DNA of 64,000 bases from Streptomonospora nanhaiensis (GTDB taxonomy: Bacteria; Actinomycetota; Actinomycetes; Streptosporangiales; Streptosporangiaceae). Under the pieces are notes generated by a model. It ran no database searches, was not told the DNA's origin, and saw only the letters and a program-made list of their open reading frames with translations. The stretch covers positions 5,580,001 to 5,644,000 of the forward strand of contig NZ_CP113264.1 in NCBI RefSeq assembly GCF_026642255.1, given 5' to 3'. Positions 42,404-51,032 of this stretch are shown here, piece by piece. Within the stretch, counting starts at the first letter, position 1; each line of letters begins with the position of its first letter. The position numbers and the translations under genes are program-made.

Positions 42404-44146
42404 GTGTCCAGTGGACGCCACCGCCATCCCTCCCCGACCCGCCGGACCGCCCGCGGTGCGTTCAGGTCGCCGCTGGGGATCACCGCCGCCGTCGTAGCGA
42501 TCGTCGCCGTCGCCGCGATCGCGGTTCCGGTCGCCCTGAACTCGCTCGGTTGCGGCGAAACCCGCTACCTGCGCGTGTCGGCGACCCAGAGCATCGCCCC
42601 CGTGCTGCGGGAGGCCGCCACCGAGTTCAACGCCGACCGTCCCGGATACGGCGGCGCGTGCGTGTACGCGCAGGTGGACGAGATCGCTCCGCACCGCACC
42701 ATGACCGCGCTGACCGGCGGGCGGGCGGCCGACTCCACCATCGCCCCGCACGTGTGGGTGCCCGAGTCGTCGGCCTGGGTCGAGCTGGCCCGCGTGTCGG
42801 GGGGCGGGACCCCCGGCATCGGGACCGATCCGCCGTCCCTGGCGTCCTCCCCGGTGGTCCTCGCCGCCCCCGAGCGGACCGAGGGCATGCCCGACCCCGA
42901 CGACACCAACTGGACCGCGGTCCTGCCCGACGGCCGCGAGCCCGACCGCCCGCTGGTCATGGTCGACCCCAACCGCGGGGCCGACGGGATGACGGTCATG
43001 CACGCCGTCCGCCGCCACCTGGGCTCCGGGGACGGGGCGGACACCGCCATGACCGACTTCGTGCGCGACGTGCAGACGGACAGCGCGTTCGGCGAGATCG
43101 ACCTCGCCACCTTCTACACGGGGTCGGAGGCCTCCGCGGAGCGCCCGGACCCGGTGATCGTCGTCCCCGAGCAGGCGGTGGTGTCCTACAACCAGGACCG
43201 CGCGGAGTCGGCGCCCCAGCTGGCCGCCCACTACCCGGCCGAGGGGACGGTCAGCCTCGACTACCCCTACGTCACCACCACCGACGAGGAGGCGCTGCGG
43301 TCCGCGGCGGCGGACCTGTACGAGGTGCTGCGCGACGACGCCTACCGCTCGCGCCTGCGCGACCTGGGGTTCCGCGACCCCGACGGAAGGGCCTCGTCCG
43401 CCCTCGCCGGCCGGCCCGGGCTGATCCCCGAGGAACCCGCCACCCACGAGGACCTGACCGGGGACGCCCTGCTGGCCTCGGTCACCGACTGGAACCGTCT
43501 GTCGATGCCCAGCCGCACGCTGGTCCTGGCCGACGTCTCGGCCAACATGGCGGACGACCTCGACGGCGCCGGCGGACCGACCCGGATGGAGGCCGCCCTC
43601 CAGGCGGCCCTGCTGGGCCTGGCGATGTTCCCCGACGAGACCGACATGGGCCTGTGGCTGATGTCGGACGCGTACGGGGAGGAGGGCCGCGAGGAGTCCG
43701 CCGACATGCACCGGCTGGGCGCCTCGGACGGCGACGGGGACTCGACCCGCCGCCAGGAGCTCACCTCCGTGGCGGAGGGCGTCGAGGTGCGCGGCGGCGG
43801 CTCGCGCCTGTACGACAACATCCTGGCCGCCTACGACGAGGTCCAGGACGCCTACCACGAGGACAAGATCAACAGCGTCATCCTGCTCACCGCCGGGCAG
43901 GACGAGGGATCCAGCGACATCTCGCACGCGGAGCTCGTGGCGGCGCTGCAGGACCGGTTCGACCCCGAGCGGCCGGTCAGCATGTTCATCATCGCCTTCG
44001 GTTCCCAGGCGGAGGAGGCGGAGCTGAGGCAGGTCGCCGACGCGACGAGCGGCTCGGCGTTCGTGACCGACGACCCGGACGAGATCGGCGACATCTTCCT
44101 CAGCTCGATCTCACGCCGGCTGTGCGTTCCCGACTGCGACAACTGA
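42404..44146 (+). CDS. Membrane-anchored binding-protein/VWA fusion, first paralogue (degenerate MIDAS)
   Basis: A 580-residue protein with one N-terminal membrane helix (about 24-45) and a large extracellular part. Residues about 50-340 look like a periplasmic-binding-protein module (RYLRVSATQSIAPVLREAATEFN, LDYPYVTTTDEEAL). Residues about 360-575 are a von Willebrand A domain. Its metal site is degraded: the DxSxS loop reads DVSAN, and the usual TDG is TAG (ILLTAGQDEG). The second paralogue retains both. GGAG five bases upstream supports the GTG at 42404. A role in surface adhesion or assembly is an inference from domains. The two genes are clearly a duplication. Confidence 0.87.
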   Translation: MSSGRHRHPSPTRRTARGAFRSPLGITAAVVAIVAVAAIAVPVALNSLGCGETRYLRVSATQSIAPVLREAATEFNADRPGYGGACVYAQVDEIAPHRTMTALTGGRAADSTIAPHVWVPESSAWVELARVSGGGTPGIGTDPPSLASSPVVLAAPERTEGMPDPDDTNWTAVLPDGREPDRPLVMVDPNRGADGMTVMHAVRRHLGSGDGADTAMTDFVRDVQTDSAFGEIDLATFYTGSEASAERPDPVIVVPEQAVVSYNQDRAESAPQLAAHYPAEGTVSLDYPYVTTTDEEALRSAAADLYEVLRDDAYRSRLRDLGFRDPDGRASSALAGRPGLIPEEPATHEDLTGDALLASVTDWNRLSMPSRTLVLADVSANMADDLDGAGGPTRMEAALQAALLGLAMFPDETDMGLWLMSDAYGEEGREESADMHRLGASDGDGDSTRRQELTSVAEGVEVRGGGSRLYDNILAAYDEVQDAYHEDKINSVILLTAGQDEGSSDISHAELVAALQDRFDPERPVSMFIIAFGSQAEEAELRQVADATSGSAFVTDDPDEIGDIFLSSISRRLCVPDCDN

Positions 44147-44540
44147 GGCCGTGCCCGTGTCGGCGCCGGTCCGGGGCGCTCCCCGGACCGCGTCGGCGAC
44201 GACAGCGCCCGATGGTCTCGATTGGATATCGGAATCGGGTTTCGGCCCGAGCGCTCCCGAAAACCCGGTTCCCGGAACGGCCGCCCGATATCCCGGGGCG
44301 ACCGGCGCTGAGCTCAGGTTCACCCCCGGTACACCCCCGCGTCGACCTGCCGCCACCGGCCCGCCCGGCCTCCACCCGGTCCGGGCGGTTGAGTACCGTT
44401 CCCACCAGTAACACACCGGTGGCCGGTTCGCTCCCGAGGCGGACCGGTACGCGCGGCCCGTCCCGGGCCGGTCGCCCCCGAGCCGACATGTCTCCCCCTG
44501 TACGGCGCCCCCGTCCGTACACCACCCCGTGAGGAAAGCT
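44147..44540. other. Intergenic region between the VWA paralogues
   Basis: A 394-base gap with no convincing gene. The sequence around 44389-44415 (TTGAGT followed by TAACAC) is less GC-rich and may be part of a promoter for the second paralogue, but the spacing is shorter than usual. Confidence 0.35.
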
Positions 44541-46301
44541 GTGGGACGTCACCGCGGAAGATACGCAGAAGAGCCCTCCAACCGGGCCAGACGCCGGCGC
44601 GGCCGGGGCGGGGCCTTCGTGGCCCTGGCCGCCGCCCTGGTGATCGTGCTCGGCCTCACCGCCGCGGGCGTGTACATGTTCGGCGAGTCCGACGGATGCG
44701 GCGGCTCCGACATCGCGCTCGACGTGGCCGTCAGTCCCGAACTCGCCCCCGCAGTCGACCAGGTCGCCTCGGACTTCAACGCCGGGGAGAACCGGGTGGA
44801 CGGGCGCTGCGTCCGGGCCGAGGTGCGCCAGGTCGACTCCGCCAACGTCGCCTACCAGATCACCGGTTCGGGAGCCACCATGGGCGACACCGAGTCCGAC
44901 GTGTGGATCCCCGACTCCTCCATGTGGCCCCGTCTGGTCCAGAGCCAGGCCGGGGACGCCGTCATCACCGAGACCGGCACCTCCGTGGCCCGGTCCCCGC
45001 TGGTCCTGGCCGAACTCGCCGAGTTCGCCGACGGGGAGGCCGCCCTCGCCTGGGCCGACGTCATCCCCACCTCCGCCCCCGGGGAGGCGTCCGAGCGCAG
45101 CGTGCGCGTCGTCGACCCCGCCCGCAGCTCCACCGGCCTGAGCACCCTCTCCCTGCTGCAGTCCGCGCTGGAGCGGTCGAGCCCCGACGCCGACACCTTC
45201 AACGCCCACATGACGGCCGCCCTCCAGGCACTCCACCAGGGGGCCTCCTCCGACGAGGACGCCGCGTTCCTGGCCCTCAGCGGCGGCCAGGCCGACTCGC
45301 CGCCCGCGATGGTGATGTCCGAGCAGGCCGTGTGGCGCTACAACGCGGCGCACGAGGAGGCCTCCGCCCGCGCCAACTACCTGGAGGGCGGCACCTACTA
45401 CCTCGACTACCCGTACGTGGTGCGCAGCGAGGACAGCGACATCACCCGTGCCGCCGAGGTGTTCCGGGAAGCGGTGCGCTCGGACGAGGCCCTCCCCCAC
45501 CTGCTCGCGCAGGGGTTCCGCGGCCCCGACGACCAGATGGACCCCGCCGTGCTCACCGAGGACGTCGGCTTCACCGAGGACGCCCCGGAGGAGCTGCCCG
45601 TCCCCTCCGACGGGGCCGTCACCGATCTGACCCGGTCGTGGAACCAGCTCAAGATGGACTCCCGGGTGCTCGCGATCGTGGACGTCTCCGGGTCGATGCT
45701 CGCCGAGGTGCCCGGGACGGGGATGACCCGTATGCAGGTGACGGGCGCGGCAGCGACGGAGGGCCTCCAGATGTTCACGCCCACCTCGGAACTGGGCCTG
45801 TGGGAGTTCTCCACCGACGTCAACAACAACCTGCACTACCAGGAGCTGGCGCCCGTCCGCGAACTCCAGGCCACGGGGGACGGCGGGACCGAGCACCGCG
45901 ACGCCATCGCCGGCGCGCTGGCCGGGCTCCGACCCCGCCCGCAGGGCGACACCGCGCTGTACGAGACCTACCTGGCCGCCTACCAGGAGATGTCCCGTAC
46001 CTACCGGCCCGACCGGACCAACGTCATCCTCATGCTCACCGACGGGGACAACGACAACCCCGGCGGCATGGAGCTCGACGAGCTGATGACGCAGATCGAC
46101 GGCATGGCGAGCCCCTCGCGCCCCATCCCGATCATCACGATCGCGTTCGGGCCGGACGTGCAGAACCTGGAGCCGCTCCAGGAGATCGCCGCCGCCACGG
46201 GCGGCGCCGCGTACATGACGGAGGACCCCACCGAGATCGGCGACATCTTCCTCCAGGCGTTCTCCCTGCGGCTCACCGAGGACGACCCCGGGGCCGAGTA
46301 G
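44541..46301 (+). CDS. Membrane-anchored binding-protein/VWA fusion, second paralogue
   Basis: A 586-residue protein with the same layout as its neighbour: an Arg-rich cytoplasmic start, a membrane helix (about 25-46), a binding-protein-like module (ALDVAVSPELAPAVDQVASDFN, YLDYPYVVRSED) and a VWA domain (about 355-580). The metal ion-dependent adhesion site is intact, with DVSGS and TDGDND. Each ends with a similar IGDIFLxxxSxRL tail. This copy should bind a divalent metal and a protein or glycan partner. AGGAAA before the GTG at 44541 supports this start. Confidence 0.88.
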   Translation: MGRHRGRYAEEPSNRARRRRGRGGAFVALAAALVIVLGLTAAGVYMFGESDGCGGSDIALDVAVSPELAPAVDQVASDFNAGENRVDGRCVRAEVRQVDSANVAYQITGSGATMGDTESDVWIPDSSMWPRLVQSQAGDAVITETGTSVARSPLVLAELAEFADGEAALAWADVIPTSAPGEASERSVRVVDPARSSTGLSTLSLLQSALERSSPDADTFNAHMTAALQALHQGASSDEDAAFLALSGGQADSPPAMVMSEQAVWRYNAAHEEASARANYLEGGTYYLDYPYVVRSEDSDITRAAEVFREAVRSDEALPHLLAQGFRGPDDQMDPAVLTEDVGFTEDAPEELPVPSDGAVTDLTRSWNQLKMDSRVLAIVDVSGSMLAEVPGTGMTRMQVTGAAATEGLQMFTPTSELGLWEFSTDVNNNLHYQELAPVRELQATGDGGTEHRDAIAGALAGLRPRPQGDTALYETYLAAYQEMSRTYRPDRTNVILMLTDGDNDNPGGMELDELMTQIDGMASPSRPIPIITIAFGPDVQNLEPLQEIAAATGGAAYMTEDPTEIGDIFLQAFSLRLTEDDPGAE

Positions 46302-46302
46302 C

Positions 46303-46322
46303 GGCCCCGCCCCGGCGGGGCC
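46303..46322 (+). terminator. Short GC hairpin after second VWA gene
   Basis: GGCCCCGCC (46303-46311) pairs with GGCGGGGCC (46314-46322), effectively an 8-bp stem with a 4-base loop, starting right after the stop codon. Confidence 0.45.
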
Positions 46323-46582
46323 GGGGCGGCCGGGCCCCGGTGCGGACCGCGTCCGGGCCGCACCGCGCACGGCCCCCGGCGTGACTGGGGGTGACAAGAC
46401 CCTGTCCTAGGGCGAAGGGGATATGGACTTCTCCCCCGGGTTGGCGTACTCAGGGAGGGGCCGGGGAACGCCCCCGGCGCCCGGCCCCTCCCCCGGGGCG
46501 CGTGCCCCGCGGCCGGCGTGCCCGGGCCGTCCGGCCCGTCCGGCGTCGGGCCCGGCCACACGACGACCCGATTGGGAGTGCC

Positions 46583-47230
46583 ATGGCGAAGGCGTGGATG
46601 CCCGGTGCCGCGAGACTCGACGGCGGGGCCACCCGAACACCCCCCGGCACCGGGGCCCCGCGCGCCGTGTGGACGGTGACCGGATCCGACCCCGGTTCGT
46701 GGTCCGCGCACGAGGAGGCGCGACGGCTGGTGGACGAGGGCCGCGCGACGCACCTCGTCTGGAACCCGCTGACCGGCGAGACCGTCCAGACGCTGGCGGC
46801 GACCAGGCGCGTCGGTGTGCAGCTGGGCGGCACCGACCTGTACGAGCAGCACCTCGACCACGGACACGAGGGCCGGGTGTGCCTGGTGGTGTCGGTGGTG
46901 GCCTTCCGGGAGACCCCGTTCACGGACGGGCCGATGGTCGGCCTGGCCCCGCTGCTGCTGTGGCTGGACTCCTGGGGGGTGCGCCGTGCGTGGCCCGCCG
47001 GCCGTCCCGGGTCCGAGGGCCCCAAGGCCGAGGTCGCGGCCCGCGCGTGGGCCCGGGGCGGCCACTTCGGCCACGACCAGGTCCCGGGCTCCTCCGCCAA
47101 GGGGCCGGGAAAGCTGGACACCGCCTGCCTGCTGTCGGCGGGGGCCCGCCCCGACCGCCCTGCACCGGGAACAGACACCGCAGGGCAACTCTCGGCGACG
47201 CCCCGAGCACGAAGGGCGACGAGCTCGTGA
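46583..47230 (+). CDS. N-acetylmuramoyl-L-alanine amidase-like protein
   Basis: A 215-residue protein with no signal peptide. The order AWMPGAARLDGG, PRAVWTVTGSDP, THLVWNPLTGETVQTLAA, GRVCLVVSVVAFRETPFT, WLDSWGVRRAWPAG and GGHFGHDQVPG parallels an endolysin/amidase-like family found in actinophages and streptomycetes, where the last motif usually reads GHCNVPGN. Several metal-binding His positions of true amidases are not evident (VWHTTE is VWTVTG here), so activity is doubtful. A role in cell-wall binding or turnover is possible. The last 30 residues are low-complexity. The ATG follows GGGAG. It lies between the VWA pair and the DUF2510 gene. Confidence 0.6.
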   Translation: MAKAWMPGAARLDGGATRTPPGTGAPRAVWTVTGSDPGSWSAHEEARRLVDEGRATHLVWNPLTGETVQTLAATRRVGVQLGGTDLYEQHLDHGHEGRVCLVVSVVAFRETPFTDGPMVGLAPLLLWLDSWGVRRAWPAGRPGSEGPKAEVAARAWARGGHFGHDQVPGSSAKGPGKLDTACLLSAGARPDRPAPGTDTAGQLSATPRARRATSS

Positions 47231-47305
47231 TCCGCACACCACCGGGCACGTGGGACCGGGTGCCACTGGTCGAGCGCCGCTCCGCCACCCCTTAGTCTGT
47301 CGCCC

Positions 47306-49189
47306 ATGGGTGGATCTATCGAGCCGGGTTGGTACGCGGACCCGCGAGGCGACGCGCAGACGCTCAGATGGTGGAACGGCGACGAGTGGACGCGGCATAC
47401 CCGTTCCCTGAGCGAACTCCAGGGCGGTGCCGACGGCCAGGACGACGAGGGGGCCGCCACCGCGTTCCTGGGCGCTCCCGACCGGGGGGGTTCCGCCGCC
47501 CCGGACGAGGAGGAGGCCGGGACCGTCCGGCTGGGCTCCGCAGCGGCGGCGCCCGCTCCGGTCGAGGACGAGCCCAGCACCATGCGGATCGACCCGTCGT
47601 GGGTCCAGGGCGCCTCCGGGCCCCCCGCCCCGGTGGACGACGAGCCCAGCACCATGCGCATCAACCCCTCCTGGGCCCAGGACGCCTCCAGCCCGTCCGA
47701 CCCGACCCCGGCGTCCCCCACCCCCGCGCCGATCGGCGAGGACCCCGGCACCGTGCGTATCGACCCGTCCTGGGCCCGGAGCGCCTCCGCCCCCGCGGCC
47801 CCGGCCCCGGCCCCGGTCGGCGAGGACCCCGGCACCGTGCGCATCGACCCCTCCTGGGTCCACGGCGCCTCCGATGACGAGACCCCCACCGCCGACGTGC
47901 GCGGCCCCGGCGCGGACGAGGAGCCGACCGCCGACCTGAGCGGCGTCGGCGCGACCATGCGCGTGGGCCCCGGCGACATCTCCGGTCGGGACCAGGACGA
48001 GACGCCCACCGCGGACCTCGGCGACGACGACATCCCCACGGCCAACCTCACCGACGACGACATCCGCCCCGCCCCGCAGACGGCGGTGTTCACCCCCTCC
48101 TCCGACGCCCCCGGCACCGCCGTGTTCACGCCGTCCGCCCCGGAGCCGTCCGGAACCGCGGTGTTCGACCCCTCCGACCCGATGTTCTCGGGCGCCGGGA
48201 ACAACGAGGACTCCGAGGGCAAGGGCGGCAAGTTCAACAAGTTCCTGGGAAGCCTCAAGGAGGGCTGGGCGGACCTGTCCGAGGAGCGCAAGGAGCAGCG
48301 CCGCCAGGCCGAGGAGGAGGCCGCCAAGCAGCGCGAGGAGGAGCGCGTCCGCAAGGAGGCCGAACTCCGGGAGGAGGCCGCACGCCGCGCGGAGGAGCAG
48401 GCCCGCAACCCCCAGGCGCAGCCCCCCGGCCAGGCGCCGGGCGCCGCCGCGGCCGTGCCCGGCGAACCGCAGCCCGGGCAGCCCTGGCCCTCGCCGGCTC
48501 CGGACCAGCAGGCCCAGGGGTACGCCCCCGGACAGCAGCCGCCGGGACAGCAGGTCCCGGGAAGCCAGTCCTCCGGGGCGCAGCAGGCACCCGCGCAGCA
48601 GTATCCCGGCGTCCCGCCCCTCTCCGGTCCGCAGTCGGGGCACGCCGTTCCGCCGGGCGCCCCCTCCGGCCCGTATCCGAGCGGCTTCCCGCCGCACCAG
48701 CGGTCCGGCCCGCAGATCCCGCCGTCGGGCCCCCAGCCCGGCTTCCCCCCGGCGCACCACCAGGGCGGTTACCCGCCGCCCGGGTACCCGCCGCAGCAGA
48801 TGGGCAACCCGAACATGGGCGGACACCCCCACCAGGGTCCCCCCATGCCGCCCCCTCAGCACATGAACCGCCCTCCCCAGGGCCCGCCGCCCGGATACCC
48901 CCGTGCCGGCGTGTCCGGCGGGCAGCCGCCGATGGGCGGGGGCCACCAGCAGCCGCAGCGGGGGCCGGGCCGGCCGCCCGGCGGCGGCCTGTACCCGCAG
49001 CAGCCCCCACAGGCCCCTCCGCAGCCGCAGAGGAAGAAGAAGGGCGGCTGCGGACGCGGCTGCGGCTGCGGCTGCTTCTTCTTCCTCCTGATCCTGGTGG
49101 TCGTCCTCGGCCTGGCCTACGTCCAGTTCTGGGGCGTCTACGACTGGATGGACGCCGTCTTCGGCGTCAGCGGCCTGGTCTGGGACTGA
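47306..49189 (+). CDS. DUF2510 protein with Thr-x-x-hydrophobic repeat array, coiled coil and C-terminal membrane anchor
   Basis: A 627-residue protein. Residues 7-32 are a DUF2510 domain (PGWYADPRG...RWWNGDEWTRHT). Residues about 50-290 are acidic and disordered and contain 14 motifs of the form T-x-x-[ILVF], at Thr 52, 73, 92, 116, 149, 177, 195, 208, 217, 235, 245, 259, 271 and 284. Some lie in near-identical repeats (E/D-P-G/S-T-V/M-R-I-D/N-PSW four times; TAVF three times). Residues about 305-385 are a charged coiled coil. A Pro/Gln/Gly-rich tract follows, then a Cys-rich GGCGRGCGCGC and one membrane helix near the C-terminus. Function unknown. The array looks like multiple kinase/FHA docking sites. 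Confidence 0.85.
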   Translation: MGGSIEPGWYADPRGDAQTLRWWNGDEWTRHTRSLSELQGGADGQDDEGAATAFLGAPDRGGSAAPDEEEAGTVRLGSAAAAPAPVEDEPSTMRIDPSWVQGASGPPAPVDDEPSTMRINPSWAQDASSPSDPTPASPTPAPIGEDPGTVRIDPSWARSASAPAAPAPAPVGEDPGTVRIDPSWVHGASDDETPTADVRGPGADEEPTADLSGVGATMRVGPGDISGRDQDETPTADLGDDDIPTANLTDDDIRPAPQTAVFTPSSDAPGTAVFTPSAPEPSGTAVFDPSDPMFSGAGNNEDSEGKGGKFNKFLGSLKEGWADLSEERKEQRRQAEEEAAKQREEERVRKEAELREEAARRAEEQARNPQAQPPGQAPGAAAAVPGEPQPGQPWPSPAPDQQAQGYAPGQQPPGQQVPGSQSSGAQQAPAQQYPGVPPLSGPQSGHAVPPGAPSGPYPSGFPPHQRSGPQIPPSGPQPGFPPAHHQGGYPPPGYPPQQMGNPNMGGHPHQGPPMPPPQHMNRPPQGPPPGYPRAGVSGGQPPMGGGHQQPQRGPGRPPGGGLYPQQPPQAPPQPQRKKKGGCGRGCGCGCFFFLLILVVVLGLAYVQFWGVYDWMDAVFGVSGLVWD

Positions 49190-49198
49190 CCCGGCCCC

Positions 49199-49231
49199 AG
49201 GGGCGGTCGGGCCACGGGCCCGGCCGCCCCT
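49199..49231 (+). terminator. Terminator hairpin after DUF2510 gene
   Basis: Arms 49199-49213 and 49217-49231 form a 15-bp stem with one G-T wobble and a 3-base loop, ten bases after the stop. Confidence 0.7.
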
Positions 49232-49273
49232 TCGTCATCCCCGGCACTTCCCACAACCTCTAAGCTGACCGGT

Positions 49274-49924
49274 ATGAATGACAGTTTGGTGTGGATCGAC
49301 TGCGAGATGACGGGCCTCGACTTCGAGAACGACGCGCTGATCGAGGTGGCCTGTCTGATCACCGACGGTGAGCTCAACGTCCTCGACGAGGGCGTCGACG
49401 TCGTGATCAGACCGCCGCAGGCCGCACTGGACGCCATGGGCGACTTCGTCCGCGACATGCACACCAAGTCCGGCCTGCTGGAGGTGCTGGACAAGGGCGT
49501 CACCCTGCACGAGGCCGAGGACATGGTCCTGGAACACATCCGCCGGTACGTGACCGAGCCCCGCAAGGCCCCGCTGTGCGGCAACTCGATCGCCACGGAC
49601 CGCACCTTCCTCGCCCGCGACATGAAGCGCATCGACGAGTTCCTCCACTACCGGATGGTGGACGTGTCCTCCATCAAGGAACTGCTGCGCCGCTGGTACC
49701 CGCGCGTGTACTACGCGAGCCCCGACAAGAACGGCGGGCACCGGGCGCTCGCCGACATCACCGAGAGCATCCGTGAGCTGCGCTACTTCCGCGCCACCGC
49801 GTTCGTGCCCGAACCCGGTCCCAGCTCGGCCGAGGCACGCGCCGTCGCGGCCCAGGTGATCGCCGGGGGCAACGGACTCAAGCCCCGCGACGGGGCCTCC
49901 GGGGACGCCGGGGCGGAAAACTGA
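49274..49924 (+). CDS. orn: Oligoribonuclease
   Basis: A 216-residue 3'-5' exoribonuclease of the DEDDh class that degrades dinucleotides and other nanoRNAs, including pGpG from cyclic-di-GMP turnover. Exo I is VWIDCEMTGLD, Exo II is LCGNSIATDRTFL and Exo III is GGHRALADITESI, so all four acidic residues and the His are present. About 30 extra, low-complexity C-terminal residues follow the usual end. The tRNA-His gene lies just downstream, an arrangement common in actinobacteria. Confidence 0.97.
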   Translation: MNDSLVWIDCEMTGLDFENDALIEVACLITDGELNVLDEGVDVVIRPPQAALDAMGDFVRDMHTKSGLLEVLDKGVTLHEAEDMVLEHIRRYVTEPRKAPLCGNSIATDRTFLARDMKRIDEFLHYRMVDVSSIKELLRRWYPRVYYASPDKNGGHRALADITESIRELRYFRATAFVPEPGPSSAEARAVAAQVIAGGNGLKPRDGASGDAGAEN

Positions 49925-49991
49925 TCGAAGCACTCCCCGGAGTCCGCTAAGATTTCATACGTACGCAGGGCCGCGAGGCCAGGCGAACGTG

Positions 49992-50067
49992 GTGGGTGTA
50001 GCTCAGCCGGTAGAGCACTTGGTTGTGGTCCAAGAAGTCGCGGGTTCAAGTCCCGTCACTCACCCCA
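49992..50067 (+). tRNA. tRNA-His (anticodon GTG)
   Basis: The acceptor stem GTGGGTG (49992-49998) pairs with CACTCAC (50057-50063). The D-loop has AGCTCAGCCGGTAGAGC. The anticodon loop TTGTGGT carries GTG at 50025-50027. The T-arm is GCGGGTTCAAGTCCCGT. The base before the acceptor stem (49991) is G and the discriminator is C, the tRNA-His identity pair. CCA is encoded at 50065-50067. A good intrinsic terminator follows. Confidence 0.98.
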
Positions 50068-50074
50068 GAGGCAC

Positions 50075-50116
50075 AAGCCCCTGACCAGCGCAGAAGCGCA
50101 AGGGTCAGGGGCTTTT
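50075..50116 (+). terminator. Intrinsic terminator of tRNA-His
   Basis: AAGCCCCTGACC (50075-50086) pairs with GGTCAGGGGCTT (50103-50114), and TTTT closes the element. This is one of the few terminators here with a real T-run. Confidence 0.88.
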
Positions 50117-50208
50117 GCGTTGCCGGGGTGCACCGGCGGGTGCACGGGGCCCAGAACCGGAGTCGGCCGCCCTGGTCGTCGATCCCCGCACGTGGCAGGA
50201 TGACGCCC

Positions 50209-50607
50209 ATGTCCCAAGCACCCCCCTTCGGGGTCCCCCCGAACTCCCCCCGGCCCGGCTACCGGTCGGGCACCGCGCCGCAGCGCCGACAGGGGTCGCC
50301 CGCGGACAAGGCGATCACGATCGTCCTCATCTGCCTCGCGCCACTGGTGTGCCTCGGGACGAGTGCCTGGGGCTTTTTCTCGGTCATGGCGACCGCGAGC
50401 TGTGGAAGCGACTGCGGCGGCGCCGTCGACACGGCCGTCCCACTGATGATCTTCTCGCCGTGGGTGGTCTGGCTGATCGTCACCGTCTGGTCGATCGTGC
50501 ACCTGAGCAGGAGGAGGCCCGCCGCCTGGGTGATGCTGCTCGGCCTGGGGGTGGCGACCGTGATCTACGTGGCGGCGAACATCGTGCTGTTCATCGGCGT
50601 GGGCTGA
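50209..50607 (+). CDS. Small membrane protein, hypothetical
   Basis: A 132-residue protein I do not recognise. About 30 polar, Pro-rich N-terminal residues are followed by three membrane helices (about 38-62, 78-97 and 105-130). A CGSDCGG motif lies in the first extracytoplasmic loop and could form a disulfide. The ATG at 50209 has CAGGA eight bases upstream. Another ATG three codons earlier overlaps that site. No operon partner is visible. Confidence 0.65.
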   Translation: MSQAPPFGVPPNSPRPGYRSGTAPQRRQGSPADKAITIVLICLAPLVCLGTSAWGFFSVMATASCGSDCGGAVDTAVPLMIFSPWVVWLIVTVWSIVHLSRRRPAAWVMLLGLGVATVIYVAANIVLFIGVG

Positions 50608-51032
50608 CCATCCGCGCGCACGGCGACCGCGCTCGACTCCTCGCCCTCCGGAGCGACCTTTCCGGGCCCCGTGCGGGGAACCCGCCCGATCTCCGCGCAT
50701 GCCGGTGGCGGCCCGGAGTCCCCCTGTGCGGTGCCCACGCGCACAGGCGGTTCCGGACCACCGCGGCTTCCGGCGGCAGAGCCCCCTGCCGGGCTCTGCC
50801 GTAGATGCGTCCGGCTTCGGGACGAGCACCTCTCCTCTCGGCGCGACCGTGCCGTCACCGCAGGCGGCCACCGCGTCTTGTGGCCGGTGCGGCGACGACG
50901 GTTCCCCGACCGCTTCCGTGCCCCGCCCGCCGCGGCGCTCGGAGAGCGGCCTGCCCGACCCCTCGGGCTGCCGCCGGTGCGTACCTCCGCCCAACCGGAT
51001 TCCGCACCGGGAGGGACGGGTGCCGTCGTCCG
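50608..51032. other. Non-coding or decayed stretch
   Basis: All reading frames in this 425-base region give Arg/Pro-rich, low-quality translations without start sites. Together with the damaged gene that follows, it looks like a deletion scar rather than normal intergenic DNA. Confidence 0.45.

Noticed and set aside
46001..48946. 981-residue minus-strand frame over the amidase-like and DUF2510 genes
   Set aside because: It mirrors the repeat-rich DUF2510 gene; its Gly/Arg/Leu-rich translation is a by-product of the repeats.
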